Source: CAYWRO01 sp964460345 (GTDB taxonomy: Bacteria; Planctomycetota; Phycisphaerae; Phycisphaerales; UBA1924). Taken from it: a stretch of DNA of 12,941 nt. The notes under the pieces were generated by a model that did no database searches, was not told the DNA's origin, and worked only from the letters and a program-made list of their open reading frames with translations. The stretch covers positions 1-12,941 of the forward strand of contig CAYWRO010000089.1 of NCBI GenBank assembly GCA_964460345.1, written 5' to 3'. This document shows positions 1 through 5,979 of the stretch, piece by piece. Both the position numbers and the translations under genes were made by a program. Every line of letters begins with the position of its first letter. Position 1 is the stretch's first letter.

Positions 1-189
1 CGCAGGCACCCCGGCCAGCCCGAGTTGCATCAAAGCAGGAGCGCCCCGCCCGCCGCGGCCACCCGCCCCCCGGCCCGCAGACAGCCGGCCGCACCGCCAC
101 CAGCGGCGGAAGCCCTTCCCTCCTCTAGCCCAGCCCCTCCCGTACCTTATCTTACAGGAAACCGACCCCAACCACGGAGACCCACCTTC
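1..189. other. Upstream region, no gene called
   Basis: This stretch is very C-rich on the + strand and stop-free in the preA frame from base 1, so the gene could be extended upstream. The extension would be Pro/Ala/Arg-rich low complexity with no resemblance to the enzyme family, so I treat it as non-coding leader or the tail of an unseen feature. GGAGA at 176-180, nine bases before the ATG at 190, is the only clear functional site. I see no convincing promoter. Confidence 0.5.
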
Positions 190-1389
190 ATGGCGGATCT
201 GAGCGTCACAGTCGACGGACTGAAGCTGCCCAACCCGTTCATCATCGCCTCCGGCCCCCCCGGGACGAACGCGAACGTCATCGCCCGCGCCTTCGACGAA
301 GGCTGGGGCGCCGTCATCGCCAAGACCGTCTGCCTCGAGGCCGACAAGATCATCAACGTCGCCCCGCGCTACGCCCGCGCGCGCGTCGGCCGCAAGATCG
401 TCGGCTGGGAGAACATCGAGCTCATCAGCGATCGCCCCATCGAGGTCTGGGAAGACGAGTTCCGCCGCCTCAAGAGCGACTACCCCGATCGCGTCCTCAT
501 CGCGTCGATCATGGAAGAGTGCCGCGAAGATCGCTGGGTCGAGATCGTCCAGCGCTGCCAGGCCGCGGGCGTCGACGGCTTCGAGCTGAACTTCTCCTGC
601 CCGCACGGTCTCCCCGAGCGCAAGATGGGCTCCGCCATGGGCCAGGATCCGGCGCTGCTCGAAGAGATCTGCGCCTGGGTCCGCAGCGCCACCGACCTGC
701 CCGTCTGGGCGAAGATGACGCCGAACATCACGCACATCGAAGAGCCCGCCCGCGCCTCTCTCCGCGCCGGCTGCTCCGGCATCAGCGCGATCAACACCAT
801 CCTCGCCGTCATGGGAATCAACCTCAAGACCCTCCGCCCCGAGCCCACCGTCGAAGGCCGATCCATTCCCGGCGGCTACTCCGCCGGCGCGATCCGGCCC
901 ATCGCCCTCCGCATGGTCATGGAGTGCGCGCGGATGATGGCCGCGGAGTTCCCGTCCCCTCCCCCGGCCCCCGCGCGCACAAGCGCGAGCCGGAACGGCA
1001 ACGGCCGGCATCACCAGCCCTCCCAACTCTCCAGCCGTTCACTCAGCGGCATCGGCGGCATCGAGACCGGCGAAGACGCCGCCCAGTACCTCCTCCTCGG
1101 CGCAAACACCGTCCAGGTCTGCACCGGCGTCATGATTCACGGCTACAAGCTCATCCACGAGCTCACCCGCGGCCTTGAAGCCTTCATGGACGAGCACGGC
1201 TTCGAAACAATCGAGGACTTCCGCGGCCGCTCCCTCGCCTACTTCACCACCCACGCCGACCTCGTCGCCCGCCAGGCCGCCGCCCGCGCCCGCCGCGAAG
1301 CCGCCGCCGGCGATACCGTCACCGAAGACACCGACTGGCGCGGCGACCGCTTCGTCGAGCAGTCCGAAGGCCTCGTCGCCCGCGGCTAG
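190..1389 (+). CDS. preA: PreA-type dihydropyrimidine dehydrogenase, FMN/DHOD-like domain only
   Basis: This 399-residue protein matches the FMN- and pyrimidine-binding (dihydroorotate dehydrogenase-like) barrel of dihydropyrimidine dehydrogenase, which reduces uracil and thymine in the first step of reductive pyrimidine breakdown in the cytoplasm. The family signature NFSCPHG holds the expected catalytic Cys137, followed by ERKMG, GQDP, WAKMTPNITHI, SAINTI, GGYSGxAIRPIAL-like and SGIGGIET segments. The ATG at 190 is chosen because MADLSVTVDGLKLPNPF is the usual family N-terminus and GGAGA lies nine bases upstream. Two oddities stand out. The C-terminus has no CxxCxxC ferredoxin motifs, unlike E. 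coli PreA, so an electron partner must be elsewhere. Residues about 255-284 are a Pro/Ser/Arg/Asn/Gly insertion just before the SGIGGIE strand. No PreT-like subunit is in the window. The dihydropyrimidinase follows 53 bases downstream, supporting the pathway assignment. Confidence 0.9.
   Translation: MADLSVTVDGLKLPNPFIIASGPPGTNANVIARAFDEGWGAVIAKTVCLEADKIINVAPRYARARVGRKIVGWENIELISDRPIEVWEDEFRRLKSDYPDRVLIASIMEECREDRWVEIVQRCQAAGVDGFELNFSCPHGLPERKMGSAMGQDPALLEEICAWVRSATDLPVWAKMTPNITHIEEPARASLRAGCSGISAINTILAVMGINLKTLRPEPTVEGRSIPGGYSAGAIRPIALRMVMECARMMAAEFPSPPPAPARTSASRNGNGRHHQPSQLSSRSLSGIGGIETGEDAAQYLLLGANTVQVCTGVMIHGYKLIHELTRGLEAFMDEHGFETIEDFRGRSLAYFTTHADLVARQAAARARREAAAGDTVTEDTDWRGDRFVEQSEGLVARG
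972..987 (+). repeat. Small GC palindrome inside the PreA insertion
   Basis: The arms CGCGC (974-978) and GCGCG (983-987) flank the loop ACAA. The palindrome lies inside the low-complexity insertion of preA. It resembles the hairpin at 2993-3010, which also has a CAA-containing loop and GCGCG arm, so the insertion may derive from a repeat. Only two similar copies are visible and GC-rich DNA makes such matches easy, so confidence is low. Confidence 0.3.
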
Positions 1390-1442
1390 CCCGCTCGACG
1401 CTTGATTCGATTTCCAGCCTCAGCCCGCGATCCACTCTACCC

Positions 1443-2882
1443 ATGCCCCTGCTCATCAAGAACGGCCGCATCATCACCGCGACGGACGACTACCGCGCGG
1501 ACATCTACTGCGCCGATGACTCCATCACGCGCATCGAGCCGGCCATCGACCCGCGCACGCTCAACACCCCCGGCCTCGACGTGATTGACGCCGCGGGCAA
1601 GTACATCTTCCCCGGCTTCATCGACCCGCACGTCCACATCCACATGCCCTTCATGGGCACGTTCGCAAAGGACACCTGGGCCACCGCGGGCCGCGCCGCA
1701 CTCCTCGGCGGCACCACCACGCTCATCGAGATGATCTGCCCCGCGCGCAGTGAAGAGCCCGCCGCCGCGTTTGACCTCTGGCGCAGCAAGGCCGGGTGGC
1801 ACGGCTCTCCGAGCCGTGAAAAGAGCGACCCAAAGGGCGCCCCCTGCGACTACGCCTTCCACATGGGCGTCACCCGCTTCGACGACACCGTCGAGCCGCA
1901 ACTCCGCGCCATCGCCGATCAGGGCATCACGTCGTTCAAGGTCTTCCTCGCCTACAAGGGCGCTTTCGGCGTCGATGATCGCGAGCTTTACCACACCCTC
2001 CGCCTCGCTCGCGAACTCGGCCTCCCCGTCACCGCCCACTGCGAAAACGACACGATCATCGCCGAGCGCCAGGCCGAACTCCTCGCCGCGGGCAGGCTCG
2101 GCCCCGAGTGGCACGAGCCCTCCCGCCCTGTGCAGGTCGAAGCCGAGGGCGTCAATCACCTCATGACCTTCGCCGAACTCACCGGCGCACGCGTCTACAT
2201 CGTCCACACCTCGTGCGATGAGGCCGTCCAGGCCGCCCGCCGCGGCCGCGACCGCGGCGTCGACGTCCACATCGAAGTCGTCCTCCCTCACCTCGTGCTC
2301 GACTCTTCCTGCGCCGAGCGCGACGACTTCGAAGGCGCCAGGTACGTCATGTCCCCTCCCCTCCGAGCCCCGCACCAGCAGGAGAAGCTCTGGGCGCACC
2401 TCCGCTCACGCACCATCAGCACCGTCGCCACGGACCACTGCCCCTTCGACATCGCCCAGAAGGAACTCGGCCACCCAGCCCGCGGCGGCGACTTCACAAA
2501 AATCCCCAACGGCATCCCCTCCGTCGAGCACCGCGTCGACCTTCTCTTCACCCGCGGCGTCTACGAGGGCCGCATCGACCTTCACACCTTCGTCGACGCC
2601 CTCAGCACCCAGCCCGCCCGCCTCTTCGGGCTCACGAAAAAGGGCACGATCGCCGTCGGCGCAGACGCCGACCTGGTCATCTACGACCCCGATCACCGCG
2701 GCACGATCTCCGCAAAAACCCACCACATGGCCAACGACTACAGCGCCTTCGAAGGCTGGGAAACACGCGGCCGCGCCGAAACCGTCACCCTCCGCGGCAC
2801 GGTCATGGTCCGCAACGGCCAGTTCGTCGGCCCGCCAAACCACGGCCGCCCGGCAGCCGTGTCACAGCCATCCCGCCTCTGA
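1443..2882 (+). CDS. hydA: Dihydropyrimidinase (D-hydantoinase family)
   Basis: This 479-residue amidohydrolase would open the ring of 5,6-dihydrouracil or dihydrothymine to N-carbamoyl-beta-amino acids, the second step after PreA. All the binuclear metal ligands are visible: H63 and H65 in DPHVH, the lysine normally carboxylated (K166 in SFKVFLAYKG), H199 in TAHCEN, H255 in VHTS and D331 in ATDHCPF. Length is normal for the family. The ATG at 1443 has no clear Shine-Dalgarno sequence, but the N-terminus fits (LLIKNGRIIT). Residues 118-134 contain an insertion of roughly 12 residues, between WRSKA and CDYAFHM, where relatives have a short loop. It is encoded by a palindromic repeat at 1795-1820 read in frame. 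The last codons and the TGA stop are supplied by a second repeat type (2859-2883), giving a non-family tail. All ligands are retained, so the protein is probably active. No beta-ureidopropionase follows in the window. Confidence 0.93.
   Translation: MPLLIKNGRIITATDDYRADIYCADDSITRIEPAIDPRTLNTPGLDVIDAAGKYIFPGFIDPHVHIHMPFMGTFAKDTWATAGRAALLGGTTTLIEMICPARSEEPAAAFDLWRSKAGWHGSPSREKSDPKGAPCDYAFHMGVTRFDDTVEPQLRAIADQGITSFKVFLAYKGAFGVDDRELYHTLRLARELGLPVTAHCENDTIIAERQAELLAAGRLGPEWHEPSRPVQVEAEGVNHLMTFAELTGARVYIVHTSCDEAVQAARRGRDRGVDVHIEVVLPHLVLDSSCAERDDFEGARYVMSPPLRAPHQQEKLWAHLRSRTISTVATDHCPFDIAQKELGHPARGGDFTKIPNGIPSVEHRVDLLFTRGVYEGRIDLHTFVDALSTQPARLFGLTKKGTIAVGADADLVIYDPDHRGTISAKTHHMANDYSAFEGWETRGRAETVTLRGTVMVRNGQFVGPPNHGRPAAVSQPSRL
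1795..1820 (+). repeat. REP-like palindrome type 1, copy in hydA
   Basis: This 26-base unit is GGTGG, then stem CACGGCTC, loop TCC, stem GAGCCGTG, then AA. It is identical to 7034-7059 and, inverted, to 7080-7105. Here it lies inside hydA and is read in frame as WHGSPSRE (residues 119-126). The unit is stop-free in five of six frames, which allows intragenic survival. Confidence 0.9.
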
Positions 2883-2883
2883 C
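2859..2883 (+). repeat. REP-like palindrome type 2, degenerate copy ending hydA
   Basis: This copy aligns with the intact copy at 2891-2915 but has five changes, two of which break stem pairs (CACAGCC against GCCTCTG). It overlaps the end of hydA. Its first seven codons read VSQPSRL, and the conserved TGA at the 3' foot of the hairpin is the hydA stop codon (2880-2882). Confidence 0.75.
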
Positions 2884-2890
2884 CTACCCC

Positions 2891-2915
2891 GTGGCACAGG
2901 CGTCCCGCCTGTGAC
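2891..2915 (+). repeat. REP-like palindrome type 2, intact copy
   Basis: The foot GTGG is followed by stem CACAGGCG, loop TCC, stem CGCCTGTG and then AC. This gives a perfect 8-bp stem with a three-base loop, the same layout as type 1. It lies eight bases after the hydA stop, in the 3' untranslated region. No T-tract follows, so it is not a classical terminator. Confidence 0.88.
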
Positions 2916-2925
2916 GTACACCCCA

Positions 2926-2948
2926 GGCACAGGCATCCCGCCTGTGAC
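2926..2948 (+). repeat. REP-like palindrome type 2, second copy
   Basis: This copy has stem CACAGGC(A), loop TCC and (C)GCCTGTG, then AC. The pair next to the loop is an A/C mismatch and the 5' foot is AGG rather than GTGG. It follows the previous copy in direct orientation with ten bases between them. Confidence 0.82.
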
Positions 2949-2992
2949 GCACCACCTCAATTCCAAACCTGATCCCTCCGCGCGGCACATCC

Positions 2993-3010
2993 TGCGCGCG
3001 CAAGCGCGCA
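2993..3010. repeat. GC-rich hairpin with GCAA loop
   Basis: TGCGCGC (2993-2999) pairs perfectly with GCGCGCA (3004-3010) around the GNRA-type loop GCAA. No T-tract follows on the + strand. On the - strand the T-rich run lies upstream of the hairpin, so it is not an obvious terminator on either strand. It resembles the palindrome within preA at 972-987. Confidence 0.5.
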
Positions 3011-3137
3011 CACTCCGCACACCAAAAACAAAAAAAATCAAAAATCCCCAACCCCTTTCCACGCAGTCACTTCCGTCGGCCGCCCGCCCCAAGACGGAAT
3101 CATCTGCGCGCCCAACCCGTACCGCGCACCCAATTGT

Positions 3138-3160
3138 AGGAAGGCCTTCCTGTTTTCTTT
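3138..3160 (+). terminator. Possible weak terminator after hydA
   Basis: AGGAAGGCCTTCCT is a perfect 14-base palindrome (arms AGGAA/TTCCT around GGCC) followed by GTTTTCTTT. The stem is short, so this is a weak candidate for ending the preA-hydA transcript. The stronger site lies at 3289-3338. Confidence 0.35.
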
Positions 3161-3288
3161 GTCTCGGTTAGTCCGGACAGCATGCAGCGGATCCGCACGT
3201 TTCCCAAGTCGATCTCGAAAGGATCGGCTCCCGTGGCCAGGGCATGGCCGACATCTGAAGAGTTCCTCTCATGAGAGAGCAAGCGCGT

Positions 3289-3338
3289 AAAAAAGGGCGC
3301 ACTGGAGTTTCACGGCTCCGGTGCGCCCATTCTTTTTT
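3289..3338. terminator. Strong bidirectional rho-independent terminator
   Basis: GGGCGCACTGGAG (3295-3307) pairs with CTCCGGTGCGCCC (3316-3328) over 13 positions with one T-G wobble. The loop is TTTCACGG. An A6 run (3289-3294) precedes it and TCTTTTTT (3331-3338) follows, so it can stop transcription on both strands. It sits between hydA and the end of the minus-strand DUF1573/rhodanese/MauE set, as expected for convergent units. Confidence 0.88.
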
Positions 3339-3361
3339 GTACGCCCCGCTTCGCGGCGATC

Positions 3362-3913
3362 TCAGCGTCGACGCAGCAGCCCATCCGCCGCCAGCACCTG
3401 CCGGCGCGTCAGCAGAATCACCACGCATGCCGCAAGCATGAAGCAGTTCTCCACGATGTGGCACGGCAGGTCGCCGCTCTTGCAGATCAGCCCCTGCTCG
3501 CCGAAGCACCCGCAGTGCGCCAGATTCAGCCCGCGCCGCATCGCGTCCGCGATCAGCCCGATGAACAGCACCAGCATCAGCCCGGTCACCAGCGTCGCCG
3601 CCCGCGTGAACAGCCCGATGATCAACAGCACGCCGCAGATCGCTTCCGTCCACGGCACCGCGAACGTCGAGAACTTCACCAGCGAATCCGGCAGCCAACT
3701 CAGCTTGAACGCCTTGATGGCCAGCGCGAAAGTCTGCGGGCCGGCTTCGATCCGGTCTCCCGCCCACTTCAGCTTCGCCCACGCGGCCCACAGGAAAATC
3801 GCCCCGAGCTGCCACCGCGCCAGCAGCGACACTCCGGCCATCACCCCATCGCCGAAGCTCAGCGGCCTGGCCTCGTCCTTCGCGGCCCGCGCCGCCTCTG
3901 CATCAAAAGGCAT
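3362..3913 (-). CDS. MauE/DoxX-like redox-associated membrane protein
   Basis: This 183-residue protein has about four hydrophobic helices (residues about 24-49, 86-103, 106-124 and 154-169). A Cys-rich segment with the CGCFG motif (C134, C136) and C144, C151 and C157 follows the third helix. This pattern fits the MauE/DoxX group of small membrane proteins linked to thiol and redox chemistry. The exact role is not known from sequence. The frame could be extended upstream, but the start at MPFDAEA is preferred: GAGG lies just upstream, and this ATG overlaps the end of the rhodanese gene by 11 bases, which implies translational coupling. It is the last gene of the minus-strand set and is followed by the terminator at 3289-3328. 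Confidence 0.78.
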   Translation of the reverse strand: MPFDAEAARAAKDEARPLSFGDGVMAGVSLLARWQLGAIFLWAAWAKLKWAGDRIEAGPQTFALAIKAFKLSWLPDSLVKFSTFAVPWTEAICGVLLIIGLFTRAATLVTGLMLVLFIGLIADAMRRGLNLAHCGCFGEQGLICKSGDLPCHIVENCFMLAACVVILLTRRQVLAADGLLRRR

Positions 3914-4604
3914 TGGGATCCTCGCCGTATTCCACGGGGTTGCCGCACGCAATCCACCCGGGCATCCCATCGTGAATGATGTAAAGCGCGGTGAACCCGG
4001 CGCCCTGCAGGAAAATCGCAACGTCCTCCGCCGCCTCGCAGTCGTCACCGCCCGAGCAGTACACCACCGTGATCGCGTTCGGATCCATCTGGAACTTCAC
4101 GCGATCCGGGTAGTCCCCGTCGAACGCCGACACTGGCAGGAAGTGCGCGCCCGGGATGTGCCCCTCGAGGTAATCCTGCTCGATGCGCGCATCGACAAAC
4201 ACGCCCTGCCCGCTCTGGAAGAGGTCAAACGCCCGCGCCACGGTGATGTGGTTCGCATCCCAGTGCGCCGGCCCCTCCATCGAGGTGCAGTCGTACGCCG
4301 GACCCGACGCCATCTGCGGCTGCGCCGTCGGCGTGTCCGCCGGAATCACCGGCGTTACATCCAACGCCTCCGGGCCGCCCTCGTCGCCGCCGCTGGACGT
4401 TGTAGCGTCCACAGACTCCGGATCACGTTCCAGCGGTTCCGGCGGCGCGGTTTGCCTTTCGCTCGGCGGCGGCAGCGTGCCTTTGTTCTCGGCAAGCCCC
4501 AACTGGACCTTGCCGCCGCGGTAGACCAGGTCGCCCAGGCCTACCGCAGCACCAAGACCGATGATCACCGCCGTCTGGATGATGAGCGCTTTAGCGGACG
4601 GCAC
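3903..4604 (-). CDS. Membrane-anchored rhodanese-like sulfurtransferase
   Basis: This protein has 233 residues. Residues about 6-27 form an N-terminal membrane anchor or uncleaved signal. Residues 40-115 are a Pro/Glu/Ser-rich linker. Residues 117-225 are a rhodanese domain with FVDAR, GHIPGAHFLP, VVYCSGGDDCE and the closing GMPGWIACGNPVE. C183 in YCSGG is the expected persulfide-forming cysteine, and C189 in the same loop is a possible resolving thiol. The start is GTG at 4604-4602, with AGGA nine bases upstream. It overlaps the DUF1573 stop by 14 bases. With MauE/DoxX downstream, the anchored domain probably faces the periplasm or equivalent space. Its sulfur donor and acceptor are unknown. 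The family call is firm and the physiological role is not. Confidence 0.85.
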   Translation of the reverse strand: MPSAKALIIQTAVIIGLGAAVGLGDLVYRGGKVQLGLAENKGTLPPPSERQTAPPEPLERDPESVDATTSSGGDEGGPEALDVTPVIPADTPTAQPQMASGPAYDCTSMEGPAHWDANHITVARAFDLFQSGQGVFVDARIEQDYLEGHIPGAHFLPVSAFDGDYPDRVKFQMDPNAITVVYCSGGDDCEAAEDVAIFLQGAGFTALYIIHDGMPGWIACGNPVEYGEDPNAF

Positions 4605-5889
4605 TGGCCTGTGTCCTGCGAACGGTGGTGATGAAGCGAACGCGGATGACCTCGTCGTTCGGCAGGTCCGTCTTGACGAGAATCTCGCCCTCGTACGAGC
4701 CGGCGTTGCTCGGCGTGATGCCCGAGAGCGTCAGCTTGTAGCCCTTCTGCCCGTTCGGCAGCGGCTCGAAGTCCGTCACGACGTTCAATGTGTCGGCGTT
4801 GCGGCCGTCAATGTCGATGCCCGTGATGTGGAAATCGTTCCCGTCGCGGCTGTCGATCAGCGCCGTGGTGGTGAAGGCCGTGTCCGGGGAGAACGTCCGC
4901 ACGTACACGTGCTCAGGCTGGGCACGCAGGTCGCCGACCACCTGGGCGCTGAAGACGTACGGCTGCACATCCGCGCGCTCGTCGTTGGTCACCAGCGTCA
5001 ACTGGTCCGTCAGGTTGCCGACGGCGGTGCCCGCCGGAATCTTCAGCGTCACGTCATACGCCGTCATCGTGACGCCGTCCTTGTTGACCTGGCGCGGCTC
5101 GCTGATCTCCGCGACCACGTCGGACGACCGGCCCTGCACGGCGGTCAACTGGAAGCCCGGCTTGCGGCCGGTCACCGTGAAGGTCGTCGAAGCGCCGGTC
5201 TCGGTGCGAACGTCGCGCAGGAACCCCTTCGGCGGGTCCACCAGCACGAGCGCCTGCACGTTCGCCGTGATCTGAAGCTGCATGTTCTTCATGTCCGGCT
5301 CATCCGGGAACATGACGGTGATCTGCTTCGTCTCGTTGCCGTTCCGCCGCTTCGGGTTGAACTTGGCGACGATCTCCCCCGACTCGCCCGGCTCGTACGC
5401 CTGCTTGGCAAGCGTCGGCACCGTGCAGCCGCATGAGCCGCGGGCCGTGATCTTCAACGTCTTGTCAGACCGGTTCGTGAACTTGAAGACGTGCGTCACC
5501 TCGTCGGTGTCGGGAATGGTGCCGAAATCGTGCGAGAACTCCTCGAACACCAGCGGCCCGTTGTCGTTGTCGATCCCCTTGGCCATCGGGTTGGCCGCCG
5601 GCGTGGGCTGGTGCTGGTGCACCTGCATGCCCTGGGCCTTGCGGCGCTGCTCCAGCCGCTCCTGAAGGGCCTTCTGCTCCTCCGGCGACATCTTCTCAGA
5701 AAGCTGCTTGCTCCGGAGCTCCATCTGCTCCTTCTTCAGCGCCTCTTCAGACTGCTTCTTCTCCACCTGCAGGGCCTTTTCGGCACCGTCGGTCTTCTTC
5801 TCCTGCGCCAGCGCGGCGGGGGCGCCGGCGATCGCCAGGATGGCGGCGGCGCTGAGGGTGGCGGTGAACAGGTGCTTGGGCAGCTTCAT
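4591..5889 (-). CDS. Exported DUF1573-domain protein
   Basis: This 432-residue protein starts at an ATG with AGGAG five bases upstream. Another ATG 15 bases earlier would place that AGGAG inside the gene, so I reject it. Residues 1-28 are a signal peptide ending in ALA before QE. Residues 31-87 are highly charged (K/E/Q) and probably coiled coil. A HQHQP-type linker follows. The DUF1573 domain runs from about 112 to 210, with HDFGTIP, VFKFTNRSDKTLKI and GSCGCTVP (C153 and C155). A second beta-rich, Ig-like half covers about 215-430. The molecular role of DUF1573 is not established; the fold suggests an extracytoplasmic beta-sandwich. It heads an overlapping gene set with a rhodanese and a MauE/DoxX protein, hinting at thiol chemistry at the GSCGC pair. 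Confidence 0.87.
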   Translation of the reverse strand: MKLPKHLFTATLSAAAILAIAGAPAALAQEKKTDGAEKALQVEKKQSEEALKKEQMELRSKQLSEKMSPEEQKALQERLEQRRKAQGMQVHQHQPTPAANPMAKGIDNDNGPLVFEEFSHDFGTIPDTDEVTHVFKFTNRSDKTLKITARGSCGCTVPTLAKQAYEPGESGEIVAKFNPKRRNGNETKQITVMFPDEPDMKNMQLQITANVQALVLVDPPKGFLRDVRTETGASTTFTVTGRKPGFQLTAVQGRSSDVVAEISEPRQVNKDGVTMTAYDVTLKIPAGTAVGNLTDQLTLVTNDERADVQPYVFSAQVVGDLRAQPEHVYVRTFSPDTAFTTTALIDSRDGNDFHITGIDIDGRNADTLNVVTDFEPLPNGQKGYKLTLSGITPSNAGSYEGEILVKTDLPNDEVIRVRFITTVRRTQASAVR

Positions 5890-5979
5890 GGGGACTCCTC
5901 TCATTACCAAACCAGACTTGAAGAACCTCAGATTCAAGAATCAACTCACGCTTTAGATCGGCCTGATGTTCGCAGGTCG
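5890..5979 (-). promoter_or_regulatory. Leader of the DUF1573 gene set
   Basis: These 90 bases separate the dus stop from the DUF1573 start. Read on the - strand, they include the near-palindrome GATTCTTGAATC and a TTGATT that could serve as a -35 element. No good -10 is obvious. The AGGAG five bases before the ATG at 5889 fixes the start. The region may carry its own promoter, or the set may be read through from dus. Confidence 0.35.

Larger units (their letters stand above)
2949..3361. other. Convergent intergenic region
   Basis: About 410 bases separate hydA (+) from the MauE/DoxX gene (-). They hold a GC hairpin (2993-3010), an A-rich run (about 3022-3045), a 14-base palindrome (3138-3151), an unassigned stretch (3152-3288) and a strong bidirectional terminator (3289-3338). 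I recognise no protein gene. A 30-codon frame on the + strand (3182-3274) and short frames on the - strand have no good ribosome binding site and match no family I know. Confidence 0.6.

Noticed and set aside
1..30. Possible divergent minus-strand gene starting at base 30
   Set aside because: Only ten codons are visible and there is no ribosome binding site.
25..189. N-terminal extension of PreA from the TTG at 25
   Set aside because: The added 55 residues are Pro/Ala/Arg low complexity with no family match, and the ATG at 190 has a proper Shine-Dalgarno sequence.
1437..2399. Long frame antisense to hydA
   Set aside because: It is a shadow of strong codon bias in hydA. The translation is Gly/Val/Asp-rich with no domain, while the sense frame has all catalytic residues.
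2891..2948. Type 2 palindromes as a CRISPR array
   Set aside because: Spacing is irregular, the units are self-complementary and similar units occur inside genes. No cas genes are present.
2218..3171. Long + frame overlapping the end of hydA and the repeats
   Set aside because: The product is Ser/Pro/Thr-rich and translates repeats (GTGVPPV, GTGIPPV). It shows no family features.
3182..3274. 30-codon + frame before the terminator
   Set aside because: It has no clear ribosome binding site and no known family. I mention it only in the possible small RNA finding.
3321..4631. Long + frame antisense to the MauE and rhodanese genes
   Set aside because: It is an antisense shadow with no recognisable domain. 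The minus-strand genes have motifs, overlaps and starts.
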